Part shown: positions 42,309 to 51,220 of the stretch, piece after piece
Position numbering within the stretch: the first letter of the stretch is position 1
Layout: every line of letters starts with the position of its first letter
Assembly (NCBI RefSeq): GCF_030156785.1
Contig: NZ_JASGLW010000012.1
Coordinates: 1 to 52,299 of the forward strand
Direction: 5' to 3'
DNA from: Methanohalophilus sp.
GTDB lineage: Archaea; Halobacteriota; Methanosarcinia; Methanosarcinales; Methanosarcinaceae
Length of the DNA stretch: 52,299 bases
The notes under the pieces: model-generated
The model's input: the letters and a program-made list of their open reading frames with translations, nothing else
Database searches by the model: none
Told to the model about the DNA's origin: nothing
Translations under genes and position numbers: made by a program

Positions 42309-42647
42309 TTCTTCGGTTATTGGGGTAGTATTTGCAATAACGGTAATTATATTCTGGTGTCAATTCTGTCCAGGTTTCAGGCAGACCTTATTGACAAAAC
42401 TATTGGGATTTCTCCGCCACATTCGTTTATCTCAAAGATGATAAAGATTTCATCCATTTATCAATCATAACACAACCAGAATCAAGGAAATACCCGAAGT
42501 ATTTCGCACTGGATACGTTTAAGCGTTAAATTAAGTAACTTCATTTATGTGGCATTATTTTCATTTGTTAATCAACCTTTCTTGCATGGAAAATATCCTT
42601 GCCACGCAAGGCATCAAACCTTAATCCAGTAGAATTGATAGTATTAA
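42309..42647. other. Intergenic region between convergent eno and polB
   Basis: Apart from the hairpin at its left edge I see no gene and no repeat of note. Confidence 0.5.
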
Positions 42648-45416
42648 TTAAAAATCAAAAAGGGAACTCTGGCTGTTTGAACCGTTTACCTGTGGTTTCT
42701 CTTCCCTTTCATGGTTTTTGGTAATGAAATTATCACTCTCTTTTGATGCATTTGTAAAATCAAAAAGACCTTTTTGTTTTGAATCATGATCAAGGGTTGC
42801 AACGTCCACACCAAATACTCCAAGAATACGCTCAACAGGAGGTAACATCTGTTTCTGAATATAATAGTCAACATCCAGCTGAATATTGTGTTCTTTTACG
42901 TATTCAGGATCTTCTGCCCTGTCCACAAAAAGCCCTTTGCCAGCAGTAATCACAAAAGGAATCCTTTCACCAATGGGAGGATGGACACCTGTTCGACGCT
43001 TAAGTTTCTCAACAACAGTGAGATGTGGTTGCCTATTTTTGTAACTTGAAGCGCTCTTGGAAAATGATTTTGTCAAAATAAGATCATCCATGATCTCCGC
43101 ATCATGCTGAACATCAAGGTTTCTCACCCTGTTAACTGTTTGGCGAACATGTTCCACTGCCTTTGAAATGTTACCTTCCTTGAGTACATATTCCAAAACC
43201 TGATTCAACATCTTTGAAGTAAGTTCACACCAGTCTCTTCTGACAGTTTCAAGTCCCTTAACTTTTATTTTATCGGTCCAACCCTGTGGCCCTGGTTCAA
43301 AAAGCCATTGTGCATATCGTTTCTTGGCAACAAGAAGCACACGTTTTGCAACTGCCTCGAATTCAAGTTCCATCGGATCGGGGAGTGAAGCCGTTACTAC
43401 CGAAGCTACCTTTTTTCCCACAAGTTCAGAATCCTCAAGGCTGAATTCCTCTTCCGTGAATTCCCTACCTTCAGGAGACATGCAATGGACAAATACACTA
43501 TCAGTATCACCATAAACTACAGAAAGATCAACCAGCCTGTCCTTTGGGGTAATTAAAACCTCGTCTTTGAGGAAAGCCTGACCTTCTCTTAAAACCACAG
43601 TTCCAATTTCATCGCATATGATTTTCTCAGTCCGGGATATGTTTTCCCTTCCAATAGCAGTAACCGAACTGGCCATTTCGAGGCTGTAAAGTCTCGCTCT
43701 TGCGTATCCAGAATAACCATAAAAACTGTTCAGGAGGATTTTCAAGGCGAGCTGTGTAGCGTCCAACACACGGTATTCATTCTCATCAGTGGTTTTTTTC
43801 ATCCGCCTCTTAGTCTCACTTCTCTGAGCCATCAGCTTTTCCAGAACTGTAGGCACGATTCCTTTCTGAATATCAGGTTTCACAAAGCGTGCACCTGTGG
43901 GAGAAGATATGACATCTTCATCATTGTAGTTCCCATCCTCAACTACGGTAGTATAGCACAGGTTATGTGCCATGATAATAGTTGGATAAAGGGATTTGTA
44001 GTCCAGTACAAGGACGTTCTCGTGGAGTCCTTTTTTAGGCTCCAGTACAGCCCCACCCTTGAGACTTTCATTGAGATGACGCCGCTCTGCTGAAGTTTTA
44101 TCGTCGGGTTTTGAGGGTATAACTCTTTTATGTTTACCAAATTCCGTGAGAAGCAGTTGTTCCACCATATTGGTTTGGCCACCACTGACAACATCCTGTA
44201 TGATAGTGCCGCTAACCTGTGAAAGTGCAATGTATTTGTCAAGAAGCTTCAATTCGAGAATCAGTTCAAGTGCCAGTTCCGAATCACGTCTCGCATAATC
44301 CACAAATTTCCTTAATTTTTCCCCATCATCGTTCCAGTGTTCCTCCATTTCATCTGCAGAAACATCTAGTTTTTCCCTTCCAAGAAGTTCCTGGGATACA
44401 TTACGTAATGTATAGCGTTTGAGGCTGAATTGCTGTCTTATGATGGGTAATGTATCCACAACCACACGCCCGGGGATGGAAACCATGGTTTGTGTCCCGA
44501 TCTTGCGGTAGGAAAGGGGTCTTCTGTCTCTGCCTACAGCAGAATCAATATCATGACCACTGTTATTGAGGACCTTTACCCTTTCAGCAATGTAGGGCAC
44601 ATCAAATCCATTGCTATTGTATCCTGTTACTACATCGGGATCATATTTTCTGAATATTTCAAAAAAACGTTTGAGAAGTGTTGCTTCATCGGCACATGCC
44701 TCTACGTCATTATCCATCCCATCTACAGGCTTTGCTATGAGAACAATTGTATCTTTCCCCTCAAAAACAGGATTGAAGGACATGCTTATCATGATAATGG
44801 GGGATCTGTCAGGAGTGGGCATGTTCCCATCTTCAGGAAGACACTCAATATCAAAAGCAAAATATTTGAGATCAGCGGGTGCTTTGCGTTCAGTTTCTTT
44901 CACTTCAAAGAGTTCCAGAATTTCATCACATGCATAACCTGACGGGTTTATTTTCTTACCCTTTCCCTTAAGCCAGCGCATACCGTGAAAATCATTGTCT
45001 ATAAGGTATCTTGTCCTAAACAGGATATCAGCTTCGTACACAGCCTTGACACCGGCTATTTCAGCAATGTCATCCCTTATCTCAGGAACATTTCCCGGAT
45101 CGTGAGTGAACACCTTCAGCATTGGTTTCATTGTTTTCTGGTAGCCTATCGGCTCAAATCGCTGTACAACTTCGACTTTTTTTATTTTTCCAGATTTATT
45201 GGTTAGATTCAGTTTTTCTCTTATTCGTTCAGAAATAACTTCCAGATCATCATCCGTATTAACATAAAAATAAGGCTCAAACCCGGCAACATGACAGCAG
45301 ATGCTCTTCCCATCATCAGTCCTTCCGAAAAGCCTGATTACAGGTCCGGAATCCTGGCGGAAATAATCCGCATCTATTAACTGAAAATGTCTGTCTTCTG
45401 TTGATGTTTGCGCCAT
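42648..45416 (-). CDS. polB: Family B DNA polymerase
   Basis: The replicative or repair family B polymerase, 922 residues. The proofreading exonuclease motifs are visible: FAFDIECLPEDG (Exo I, near residue 185), VTGYNSNGFDVPYI (Exo II) and YARRDSELAL (Exo III). The polymerase motifs follow: LDYKSLYPTII (A), LKILLNSFYGYSG (B) and VYGDTDSVFVH (C). There is no intein. The C-terminus ends SSLFDF, a likely PCNA-interacting peptide (QSSLFDF). ATG 45416 is chosen over an upstream in-frame start; its leader runs from a TATA-like CATATATAC near 45483-45491. Confidence 0.93.
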   Translation of the reverse strand: MAQTSTEDRHFQLIDADYFRQDSGPVIRLFGRTDDGKSICCHVAGFEPYFYVNTDDDLEVISERIREKLNLTNKSGKIKKVEVVQRFEPIGYQKTMKPMLKVFTHDPGNVPEIRDDIAEIAGVKAVYEADILFRTRYLIDNDFHGMRWLKGKGKKINPSGYACDEILELFEVKETERKAPADLKYFAFDIECLPEDGNMPTPDRSPIIMISMSFNPVFEGKDTIVLIAKPVDGMDNDVEACADEATLLKRFFEIFRKYDPDVVTGYNSNGFDVPYIAERVKVLNNSGHDIDSAVGRDRRPLSYRKIGTQTMVSIPGRVVVDTLPIIRQQFSLKRYTLRNVSQELLGREKLDVSADEMEEHWNDDGEKLRKFVDYARRDSELALELILELKLLDKYIALSQVSGTIIQDVVSGGQTNMVEQLLLTEFGKHKRVIPSKPDDKTSAERRHLNESLKGGAVLEPKKGLHENVLVLDYKSLYPTIIMAHNLCYTTVVEDGNYNDEDVISSPTGARFVKPDIQKGIVPTVLEKLMAQRSETKRRMKKTTDENEYRVLDATQLALKILLNSFYGYSGYARARLYSLEMASSVTAIGRENISRTEKIICDEIGTVVLREGQAFLKDEVLITPKDRLVDLSVVYGDTDSVFVHCMSPEGREFTEEEFSLEDSELVGKKVASVVTASLPDPMELEFEAVAKRVLLVAKKRYAQWLFEPGPQGWTDKIKVKGLETVRRDWCELTSKMLNQVLEYVLKEGNISKAVEHVRQTVNRVRNLDVQHDAEIMDDLILTKSFSKSASSYKNRQPHLTVVEKLKRRTGVHPPIGERIPFVITAGKGLFVDRAEDPEYVKEHNIQLDVDYYIQKQMLPPVERILGVFGVDVATLDHDSKQKGLFDFTNASKESDNFITKNHEREEKPQVNGSNSQSSLFDF

Positions 45417-45746
45417 AGAACAACTCACTTTTATCTGAAACAATCAGTCAGTAAAGCCAGCTTTCTTATGTTTTTACTTGTATATATGTCCACTTCTCAA
45501 AATTGAAAATGCCAATCCAATTCATCCAAAAATACTTCTACCTAAAAGAGGAAAAATACGTCAACTGCAAATCAATATAAATAAAATTAATAATCCTATA
45601 TAAAAAATAAGTCTGTTTCATAACTCTTTCTTATACTTTTTCCAGCATAACATGAAACACGTAATATCCAACAATCCCTTTTAAAGCTGCAAGAATAATA
45701 ACCAATGTAACCTTCTCATCATATTGATTATGATATCTTTTTTGGA
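45417..45746. other. AT-rich intergenic region upstream of polB
   Basis: It holds the polB promoter (CATATATAC on the minus strand, about 45483-45491) and otherwise very AT-rich sequence with no ORF I can support. Confidence 0.5.
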
Positions 45747-46736
45747 TTATGTAGCACGGTAATATGAATCATTGCCAGAATTTACCCTGACAATTTTTCC
45801 ACCGTCAACCAATCCTTTAATTATTGGAAAGAGGTCATCTTCATCAATATCAAGAGATTGTCCGATTTGAGCAAAGGTACAGGGTCTTCTAAGTATGAGG
45901 TCGTAGACCTCTTCTATAAGATTTTCGTGCTTTATGGTTGATCTTTTCCTTTTTATGCCTTTTAAGACAAGTCTAACCCGTTTTCTTCCGAATTCTTCAT
46001 CGAACTTCTGTGCTATCTCCTTGAGCCTGTTTTCTGAAACCGGAACGATAAAATCTTCTGCAGGTGGACGACTTATGGTGAGAATTTCTATTTCATCGGG
46101 GTTTATGAACTTGAGAACTTCGATCAGTTTATCAACTTCCTGATCACTGGAATTTGTTGGATATCCGGAATTTGAATCCAGTAACATGACCTCTATTGCA
46201 AGCTTTGGACCACCCGATTTCTTGAGTTCTCTTAACCCTTCGATGATATCATGAAGGTTTATTCCTGATGCTGGCCTGTTAATAGCTTTAAACGTTTTTT
46301 CGTTTCCTGATACCAGTGTAGCAACCACCAAGTCAGCATTTGCAAGGTTCTCTCTGACATCTTTTCTGCCCATGAGGGAAGAATTGGTGATCACGCAGAC
46401 AGGAACATTGATGAGCTTCTTTACCTCAGTTATCATGTCACCCAACCCGAGGTTCAATGTCGGTTCACATGTTCCGGAAAAGGTGATGTAATCAATATCA
46501 TCAATATTGCGATGATAGTGCTCTATACCATCAACAACCTCAGTGCAACTCACTAAGCCTTTGACTTCTTCAGGAGAAGATATTTTTTTATCAACATGTC
46601 CAAGCTGGCAGTAAACACAATCAAAATTACAGTTCTTTCTGGAGGAAGATCTGTGGATGACATCAATGCCCAACGAACGTCCCAATCGTCTGGAAAGTAT
46701 CGGTCCATAGATGATTCTGGATTTTCTTTTTTCCAT
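45747..46736 (-). CDS. Radical SAM protein (COG0731-like) with C-terminal winged helix
   Basis: A 329-residue protein. IYGPILSRRLGRSLGID at the start and CNFDCVYCQLG (radical SAM cluster near residues 36-43) match the UPF0026/COG0731 group. ITFSGTCEPTLNLGLGDMI and VMLLDSNSGYP follow. The last 70 residues form a winged-helix unit (RRPCTFAQIGQSLDIDEDDLF). That combination suggests a radical SAM enzyme with nucleic-acid or regulatory contact. It lies 30 nt after DUF5320 and is likely the last gene of the DUF134 operon. AAGGAACT precedes the ATG. Confidence 0.8.
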   Translation of the reverse strand: MEKRKSRIIYGPILSRRLGRSLGIDVIHRSSSRKNCNFDCVYCQLGHVDKKISSPEEVKGLVSCTEVVDGIEHYHRNIDDIDYITFSGTCEPTLNLGLGDMITEVKKLINVPVCVITNSSLMGRKDVRENLANADLVVATLVSGNEKTFKAINRPASGINLHDIIEGLRELKKSGGPKLAIEVMLLDSNSGYPTNSSDQEVDKLIEVLKFINPDEIEILTISRPPAEDFIVPVSENRLKEIAQKFDEEFGRKRVRLVLKGIKRKRSTIKHENLIEEVYDLILRRPCTFAQIGQSLDIDEDDLFPIIKGLVDGGKIVRVNSGNDSYYRAT

Positions 46737-46766
46737 TAATAGTTCCTTCTTTGATTAAAAAATGGA

Positions 46767-47114
46767 TCAGGAGACATCTCCTGATCTATCTTCATTAAGC
46801 ATCGATTTCAATTGTCCGATGCGTTTAAATATCCATGTTTTTTCTGCTTCAAGAGCATTCAGCTCTTCTTCAAGAAAGGCTTTTTGATAGTCAGTTGTTT
46901 CAGAAGATTGAAAACCCTTGGAGATTGGAACAAAACGGCGTCTTGAAAAGGCTGCCCGCCGTCCCATCATAGGGAAAAATCTGTTTCTTCCACGAGATCC
47001 TGTGCCTGCATGCTTGGACAATACAGGCATATCAAATCCTGAGCAATATCCTGCACCTCTTCCTGTCATTGGACCTCTTCCCAGAGGTCCGGTTCCGTCT
47101 ATTCCCGGCATCAT
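46767..47114 (-). CDS. DUF5320-type glycine-rich protein
   Basis: A 115-residue protein starting MMPGIDGTGPLGRGPMTGRG, with a Cys in AGYCSGFD and a basic, aromatic middle. A C-terminal helix (YQKAFLEEELNALEAEKTWI) probably forms a coiled coil. The N-terminal pattern is typical of DUF5320 proteins found beside metal- or cofactor-related genes. GAGGTG precedes the ATG, and TATA-like TTATAAA is nearby, so it may also have its own promoter. Confidence 0.75.
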   Translation of the reverse strand: MMPGIDGTGPLGRGPMTGRGAGYCSGFDMPVLSKHAGTGSRGRNRFFPMMGRRAAFSRRRFVPISKGFQSSETTDYQKAFLEEELNALEAEKTWIFKRIGQLKSMLNEDRSGDVS

Positions 47115-47157
47115 ACAACACCTCGCTTTTTATAAATCATTTTCAACTACTATGCAA

Positions 47158-47673
47158 TCAAGCTCTTACCATAGGTGAGCCGCATTTCAAGCATTTCACC
47201 TGACTACATGGAACTCCAGGCTGGTGGGGTTGAGTGTTACCACATGATGGGCAACGACAATTCTGGGGGAAGCCACCTCTACCGGCGCCCTGGACATTTT
47301 GTCCACCAAAACCACCTCGCCCCCGACCCTGACCATGGCCACCAACCGGTCCACTACCAGTGGGGCCTGTTCCGTCTCTTCCAGGCATACTATAATTACC
47401 TCCTTCTATCCGTATTGCTTTTCCATTTACAAGTGCGTCAGAAATTTTTTCCAGCGCTTTACGCAAGGTTCGTTGAAAGGTTGACTGATGAATTTGCATC
47501 TTGCAGGCTGCAGCATCCTGTTTCATATTTTCCAGATAACTAAGCCTCAAACATTCCAATTCATCAATGGTTATATTGACTTCCTCGAGATCTTTTAGAC
47601 CAATACCAGATGGCTTGAAATGCCTTATGTTGTGTTCAAAGTCAACCATTCTTCGTTTTCTTGGACGAACCAT
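47158..47673 (-). CDS. DUF134 DNA-binding protein with glycine-rich zinc tail
   Basis: A 171-residue protein. Residues 1-95 form the DUF134 helix-turn-helix: MVRPRKRRMVDF, ITIDELECLRLSYLENMKQD, then AACKMQIHQSTFQRTLRKAL. Then comes a MPGRDGTGPTGSGP motif like the start of DUF5320, a Gly/Arg-rich linker, and a four-cysteine ribbon (CRCPSCGN...CLKCGSPM). DUF134 proteins are thought to be transcription regulators. A perfect palindrome covers its promoter, suggesting self-repression, by inference. Confidence 0.82.
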   Translation of the reverse strand: MVRPRKRRMVDFEHNIRHFKPSGIGLKDLEEVNITIDELECLRLSYLENMKQDAAACKMQIHQSTFQRTLRKALEKISDALVNGKAIRIEGGNYSMPGRDGTGPTGSGPVGGHGQGRGRGGFGGQNVQGAGRGGFPQNCRCPSCGNTQPHQPGVPCSQVKCLKCGSPMVRA

Positions 47674-47674
47674 T

Positions 47675-47696
47675 GTTATGCATTATAATGCATAAC
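47675..47696 (-). promoter_or_regulatory. Perfect 22-bp palindrome at the DUF134 promoter
   Basis: GTTATGCATTA (47675-47685) is followed by its exact reverse complement (47686-47696). It starts one base upstream of the DUF134 ATG on the minus strand. A TATA-like ATATATTTATC at about 47700-47710 sits just beyond, so the palindrome covers the expected transcription start. This is where a repressor would block initiation. Confidence 0.65.
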
Positions 47697-48289
47697 ATAG
47701 ATAAATATATTCCCAATTCATGATGTATATTAAAAAATTATATAATACAAAGATTATTTGCTGCAATGTCCAATCTATTCCATAAAGATATTGGTTGGTA
47801 TTGATTAAGACTTGCCCTTGAAACAAATGTTGAGGATTTCTTGAGATATGTAAAGCAGTCTAAAGAAAAGAAATAATAGTAAGTATTATTCTGAAAACAA
47901 GATTAAGTGCCATCAATTCTGTTACGATAAGATCGGCTTTTATGGTTTTACCCAGACCTTACATCATTCGCTATCAACATTTTAACCCGTTCACTTTTGT
48001 TAAGAGCCATCAGGCACAAGCTGATAGGTTTGTTGGCGCGGATCACCACTGTCAATATTGGCAGCTCTAAACAATTTTCGATTGATATCTGTAGATTTAT
48101 ATACGTCAGAGTCTGTGGCGCACGTTAAGGATGTTATCAGATATAACATAAACGCAGTAAAGATTAAAGAATATTCACTCTTCTTGCCTTACTTTTGAAT
48201 AGGATTAAGCAATATTAAACAAATTATTTATGCCATTCCAAGAGAAAATCATCATCATTGCTATGATAAAAAAGGAAAAAGTATCTTTC
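47697..48289. other. Intergenic region with gene-like fragments
   Basis: I see no intact gene. A plus-strand frame from ATG 47766 reads MSNLFHKDIGWY, then TGA, then RLALETNVEDFLRYVKQSKE, ending TAA at 47874; it may be a decayed gene. A second protein-like run at about 48060-48195 (for example LYTSESVAHVKDVIRYNINA) has no clear start. ATGTTAT (48131-48137) and ATAACAT (48143-48149) form an inverted repeat. T-rich minus-strand sequence at 48262-48289 could end the aquaporin transcript. Confidence 0.4.
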
Positions 48290-49039
48290 TCAAGACACTT
48301 TTTTAACATCTGACACATAATCATAGATTAGCGCTGCTACAAGTGCCCCAATGATAGGTCCGATTAGATATATTGGGAATTGCCACCACAGGTTTTGTCC
48401 GCCTAAGAGTAACTCTGCAAGATATGGGCCAAAGGTACGAGCCGGATTCAGTGATGAACCTGTTATGTTACCTACTACCGTAATATCCGCAGCAACCACA
48501 AGACCGATTGCAAGACCTGCAAACCCTCCTGGGGCTCTTTTATCCACGGCAGTCCCCATAATGGTAAGCATCAGGAAAAATGTTGCCACAGCTTCACATA
48601 ATATTGCTTGTCCATAGCTCACGCCGTCGAACATGGCAGTTGCACCAAGACCGGTTCCAATAGCCCTTGAACCAAATATAGCCACAATGGTGAAGGATGC
48701 AAGACTTGCACCTATGAGCTGGGCTACGATGTAACTGACCATATCCGATGTTTTCATGCGCTTTGTAGCCCACAGTGCAATACTGACTGCCGGATTTATG
48801 TGCGTTCCCGAAATATGTCCGAAAGCATAGATCATTGCCAATACAGCAATTCCAAATGAAATTCCTATTGCAAACCATGCAGCGATATCAATACCTATAT
48901 TGAAAGTATTACCAGGGATCAATGTTGCCCCCTGAGTCAGCAGGACAGTTGTGACAACTGACCCTGTTCCCAGGAAGACCAGTACATAAGTTCCTATCAA
49001 TTCTGCGATGGATCTCTTAAACAGATCCTGTTCTGACAT
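48290..49039 (-). CDS. Aquaporin (MIP family, AqpM-like)
   Basis: A 249-residue channel with six transmembrane helices and the two NPA boxes, GTHINPAVS near residue 80 and SSLNPARTFGP near residue 198. Archaeal AqpM carries water and small uncharged solutes. AGGTGG precedes the ATG. It is downstream of the DUF2193-type gene on the same strand with 50 nt between, so the channel may serve that protein's substrate or osmotic balance; both are inference. A hairpin lies in the gap. Confidence 0.88.
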   Translation of the reverse strand: MSEQDLFKRSIAELIGTYVLVFLGTGSVVTTVLLTQGATLIPGNTFNIGIDIAAWFAIGISFGIAVLAMIYAFGHISGTHINPAVSIALWATKRMKTSDMVSYIVAQLIGASLASFTIVAIFGSRAIGTGLGATAMFDGVSYGQAILCEAVATFFLMLTIMGTAVDKRAPGGFAGLAIGLVVAADITVVGNITGSSLNPARTFGPYLAELLLGGQNLWWQFPIYLIGPIIGALVAALIYDYVSDVKKVS

Positions 49040-49062
49040 AAAACCACCTGCCTGAAAACAAA

Positions 49063-49083
49063 ATGTGTCTCATAGAGACACAT
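49063..49083 (-). terminator. Perfect 9-bp hairpin between DUF2193-type gene and aquaporin
   Basis: ATGTGTCTC (49063-49071) and GAGACACAT (49075-49083) pair around a 3-nt loop. In the minus-strand transcript it is followed by TTTGTTTTC. It could act as a partial terminator, setting different levels for the two genes, or as an RNA-end stabiliser. Confidence 0.6.
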
Positions 49084-49089
49084 CTGTGA

Positions 49090-50565
49090 TCAAACTGCCT
49101 CCGTCCAGTTACAGTAATTGCACTTGTAATCGAAGTAATTTGCTGCACAGAACTTGCAAGTACGTGCCGGTGAATGTGGTTCGGTCTTGTGCAGTGCTAT
49201 AATGTTGGTCAGCATTGTAGCAGTTACGGGTTCACTTGTCAGCAGGCATGGGAAATCAGCCAGACGCATGAGTGCCGAGAAACGAACAGTGATTGCACAG
49301 GCAGGATATGCGTAGCGCTGAGGGTTGTTGAGGACCTCGTTCTTCTCTATAGGGCTAAAATCAATTGGTATGCCTTGGACCATTCCACCCATACCTCTTG
49401 GCTTGTGATCGATGATACGTTCACCCTTTTCGATGAGATCCATAAAGTCAACGTTGTGAAGTTCAGCTGCTGCACCTCTTGTTGGATTGTTAAGCACAAG
49501 GTTGTGGAATCTCTTGACCAACAGGTCATGAACCATCATAGTTGTGAATCCATCCATCCAGAGTATTTTTGTAGTTGCTCCTGCGGCTGCATCTGTTGCA
49601 ATGGTCAGCGGAGAATATTCATTTTTGAACTTGCCCATAGCATTTTTCATGGTCCCGTCCATGACGTCTGTTACAGCATTGATAACTGCCATGACAACAT
49701 CATCTTTTGTCATGTTGAACATCGACTGGGATATGTGATGAGCAACATCTCCAACACCATATGCAGGAACTGTGACGATATTCCCGTAAAAAACATCAGC
49801 ATCCATTGCAGCCCTGATAGTAGGCTTCATTTTTTGCTTATACTGGCTCATGTATTTTTTCACATCAAAAGACGTGTGACCAGCCTCGTCCATTAGTTTA
49901 GCCTGTGCATCCATTGGTGTATCATAAACCATCTGGAGCATTTCAATCTCTTCTTTAACAGCTTCATCGGGTGTCTTACCATTCTCAATTGCCATCTGGA
50001 ACTTGGCACCAATGCCGTATGATGTATTCATTCCCCAGGACTTGGAAGAGAGTATTGCACGCTTGTGTTCTACTGGGATGTCTGTTTGCTGCAGTATCCT
50101 GTTAACAACATTGCTGGTGCTTCCGGGAGAAAAGGCAAAGTCTACCACACATGTAGGGCCATAGAAGCCTGCATATCTTCTGATGGATTCTTTACCTATA
50201 AGTGCCTCTGACCTGCCAATCATGTCAATGAACTTTTCCACTGACTCCCTGAAGGCCGGGTCTTCCTCATACAATATTTCCAATATAGGAGGAGTCTGGT
50301 AATGTTCTACATAAGGATCATCTTCCGGTCTTACAGTATCGGTCAACCCGGAGAGGACTTCATAATGCGTATTTACTGAATTGACATGCAAATCGAATAC
50401 TTCTTTGCACTGATCACCCATTGGCTGCATTTTGTTGACTGCATCTACATAGGGTTTTGCATCCTCTACCTTAAAAGCAGTGCCTCGCTTCTTATTTATA
50501 GTACTTACAACTGCCTTCTGTGCATTCATGGCTTCTGTTGCCATTTTATCATATATTTCTTTCAT
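49090..50565 (-). CDS. DUF2193-type protein of methylotrophic methanogens
   Basis: A 491-residue soluble protein. It shows FYGPTCVVDFAFSPGSTSNV near residue 130, SSKSWGMNTSYGIGAKF, VTVPAYGVGDVAHHISQS and ATDAAAGATTKILWMDGF. It ends in a four-cysteine zinc ribbon, CKFCAANYFDYKCNYCNW. I recognise this as the DUF2193 type and not as MtaB, which it does not resemble at either end. The function is unknown. Two copies of an 11-bp motif flank its promoter, and the aquaporin gene follows it. Confidence 0.7.
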   Translation of the reverse strand: MKEIYDKMATEAMNAQKAVVSTINKKRGTAFKVEDAKPYVDAVNKMQPMGDQCKEVFDLHVNSVNTHYEVLSGLTDTVRPEDDPYVEHYQTPPILEILYEEDPAFRESVEKFIDMIGRSEALIGKESIRRYAGFYGPTCVVDFAFSPGSTSNVVNRILQQTDIPVEHKRAILSSKSWGMNTSYGIGAKFQMAIENGKTPDEAVKEEIEMLQMVYDTPMDAQAKLMDEAGHTSFDVKKYMSQYKQKMKPTIRAAMDADVFYGNIVTVPAYGVGDVAHHISQSMFNMTKDDVVMAVINAVTDVMDGTMKNAMGKFKNEYSPLTIATDAAAGATTKILWMDGFTTMMVHDLLVKRFHNLVLNNPTRGAAAELHNVDFMDLIEKGERIIDHKPRGMGGMVQGIPIDFSPIEKNEVLNNPQRYAYPACAITVRFSALMRLADFPCLLTSEPVTATMLTNIIALHKTEPHSPARTCKFCAANYFDYKCNYCNWTEAV

Positions 50566-51033
50566 ATTAAATTCCCCCTATTAGAAAGATATTCTCAAAA
50601 TAATCAAAATGCTCCGCTCATTAAATTTGGCTTTTAAAGATAATACCCCTACATTAACAATTAAAGCCACACGTAATTTTGAATTATTTTGAGATAACTA
50701 TTAAACGGACTTTGAAATATTTAACTTTTGTGAAATACTCCAAGAGACAGATTTCTAATAATTGATTTCATGTGTCATCGATTAAGAGATGAATCTTGAT
50801 AGTAGCATGTAGTTTTGCAACTTCACCTAAAATGTGTGAGTGAGAGAGAGCAGTAGTAGTGATAACTCATTAATTTAAATTGTTAAAAAGCACATGCATA
50901 TCTTGGAACTACTTAGTCCTAAATCATTTTAGTATATTGACATGGAAGACGTACATTTACTTTAAGAAAAAATGGCCTTTTTGCTGAATCTACTCTTCTA
51001 TTTGAGTAATAAACAACTAAACAAGTAGTAGTA
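50566..51033. promoter_or_regulatory. Promoter region of the DUF2193-type gene with flanking inverted repeat
   Basis: CTCAAAATAAT (50594-50604) recurs as its exact reverse complement ATTATTTTGAG (50683-50693), on either side of a TATA-like CTTTAAAAG (minus strand, about 50631-50639). A GGGGG run precedes the ATG. Between 50700 and the tRNA I see only AT-rich sequence without a gene. Confidence 0.45.
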
Positions 51034-51145
51034 TGCCCGGAGCGTGACTCGAACACGCGACCTCCAGATGTCTCAGGAGACATGGGAGCACCCATTCAGA
51101 ATTACCCTATGAGTCTGGCGCCCCAACCAACTAGGCTATCCGGGC
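51034..51145 (-). tRNA. Elongator tRNA-Met (CAT) with a 38-nt intron
   Basis: On the minus strand the gene folds into a full cloverleaf. The acceptor stem is GCCCGGA/TCCGGGC with discriminator A, followed by a D-arm, an anticodon stem CCAGA/TCTGG with loop CTCATAA, and a T-arm with TTCGAGT. The mature length is 74 nt once the 38-nt intron (51070-51107) is removed; CCA is not encoded. The anticodon is CAT. tRNA-Ile2 with modified CAT is the other possibility, but the canonical position of the intron and overall sequence favour elongator Met. A TATA-like TTTAATATG lies about 25 nt upstream. Confidence 0.88.
51070..51107 (-). other. tRNA intron with canonical bulge-helix-bulge
   Basis: The exon-intron junctions form the archaeal splicing motif: CTCA pairs with TGAG as the 4-bp central helix, flanked by 3-nt bulges TA^G and AC^A, where ^ marks the cuts between positions 37 and 38. 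The anticodon stem forms the outer helix. Confidence 0.8.
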
Positions 51146-51220
51146 ATGTTGCAGGATGTAGGAAGTACATATTCATATTAAAGCATATCGGTTAAAAAAA
51201 AGAATGAGGAGAAGCTTCGG

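Noticed and set aside
47766-47876. Short ORF with an internal TGA that could be read as selenocysteine
   Set aside because: Selenocysteine is not expected in this lineage, the ORF is only 36 codons and no structural element follows; decay is more likely.
49090-50565. First impression of methanol methyltransferase MtaB
   Set aside because: Length, N-terminus and the C-terminal zinc ribbon do not fit MtaB, and no corrinoid protein gene (mtaC) is adjacent; the DUF2193 type fits better.
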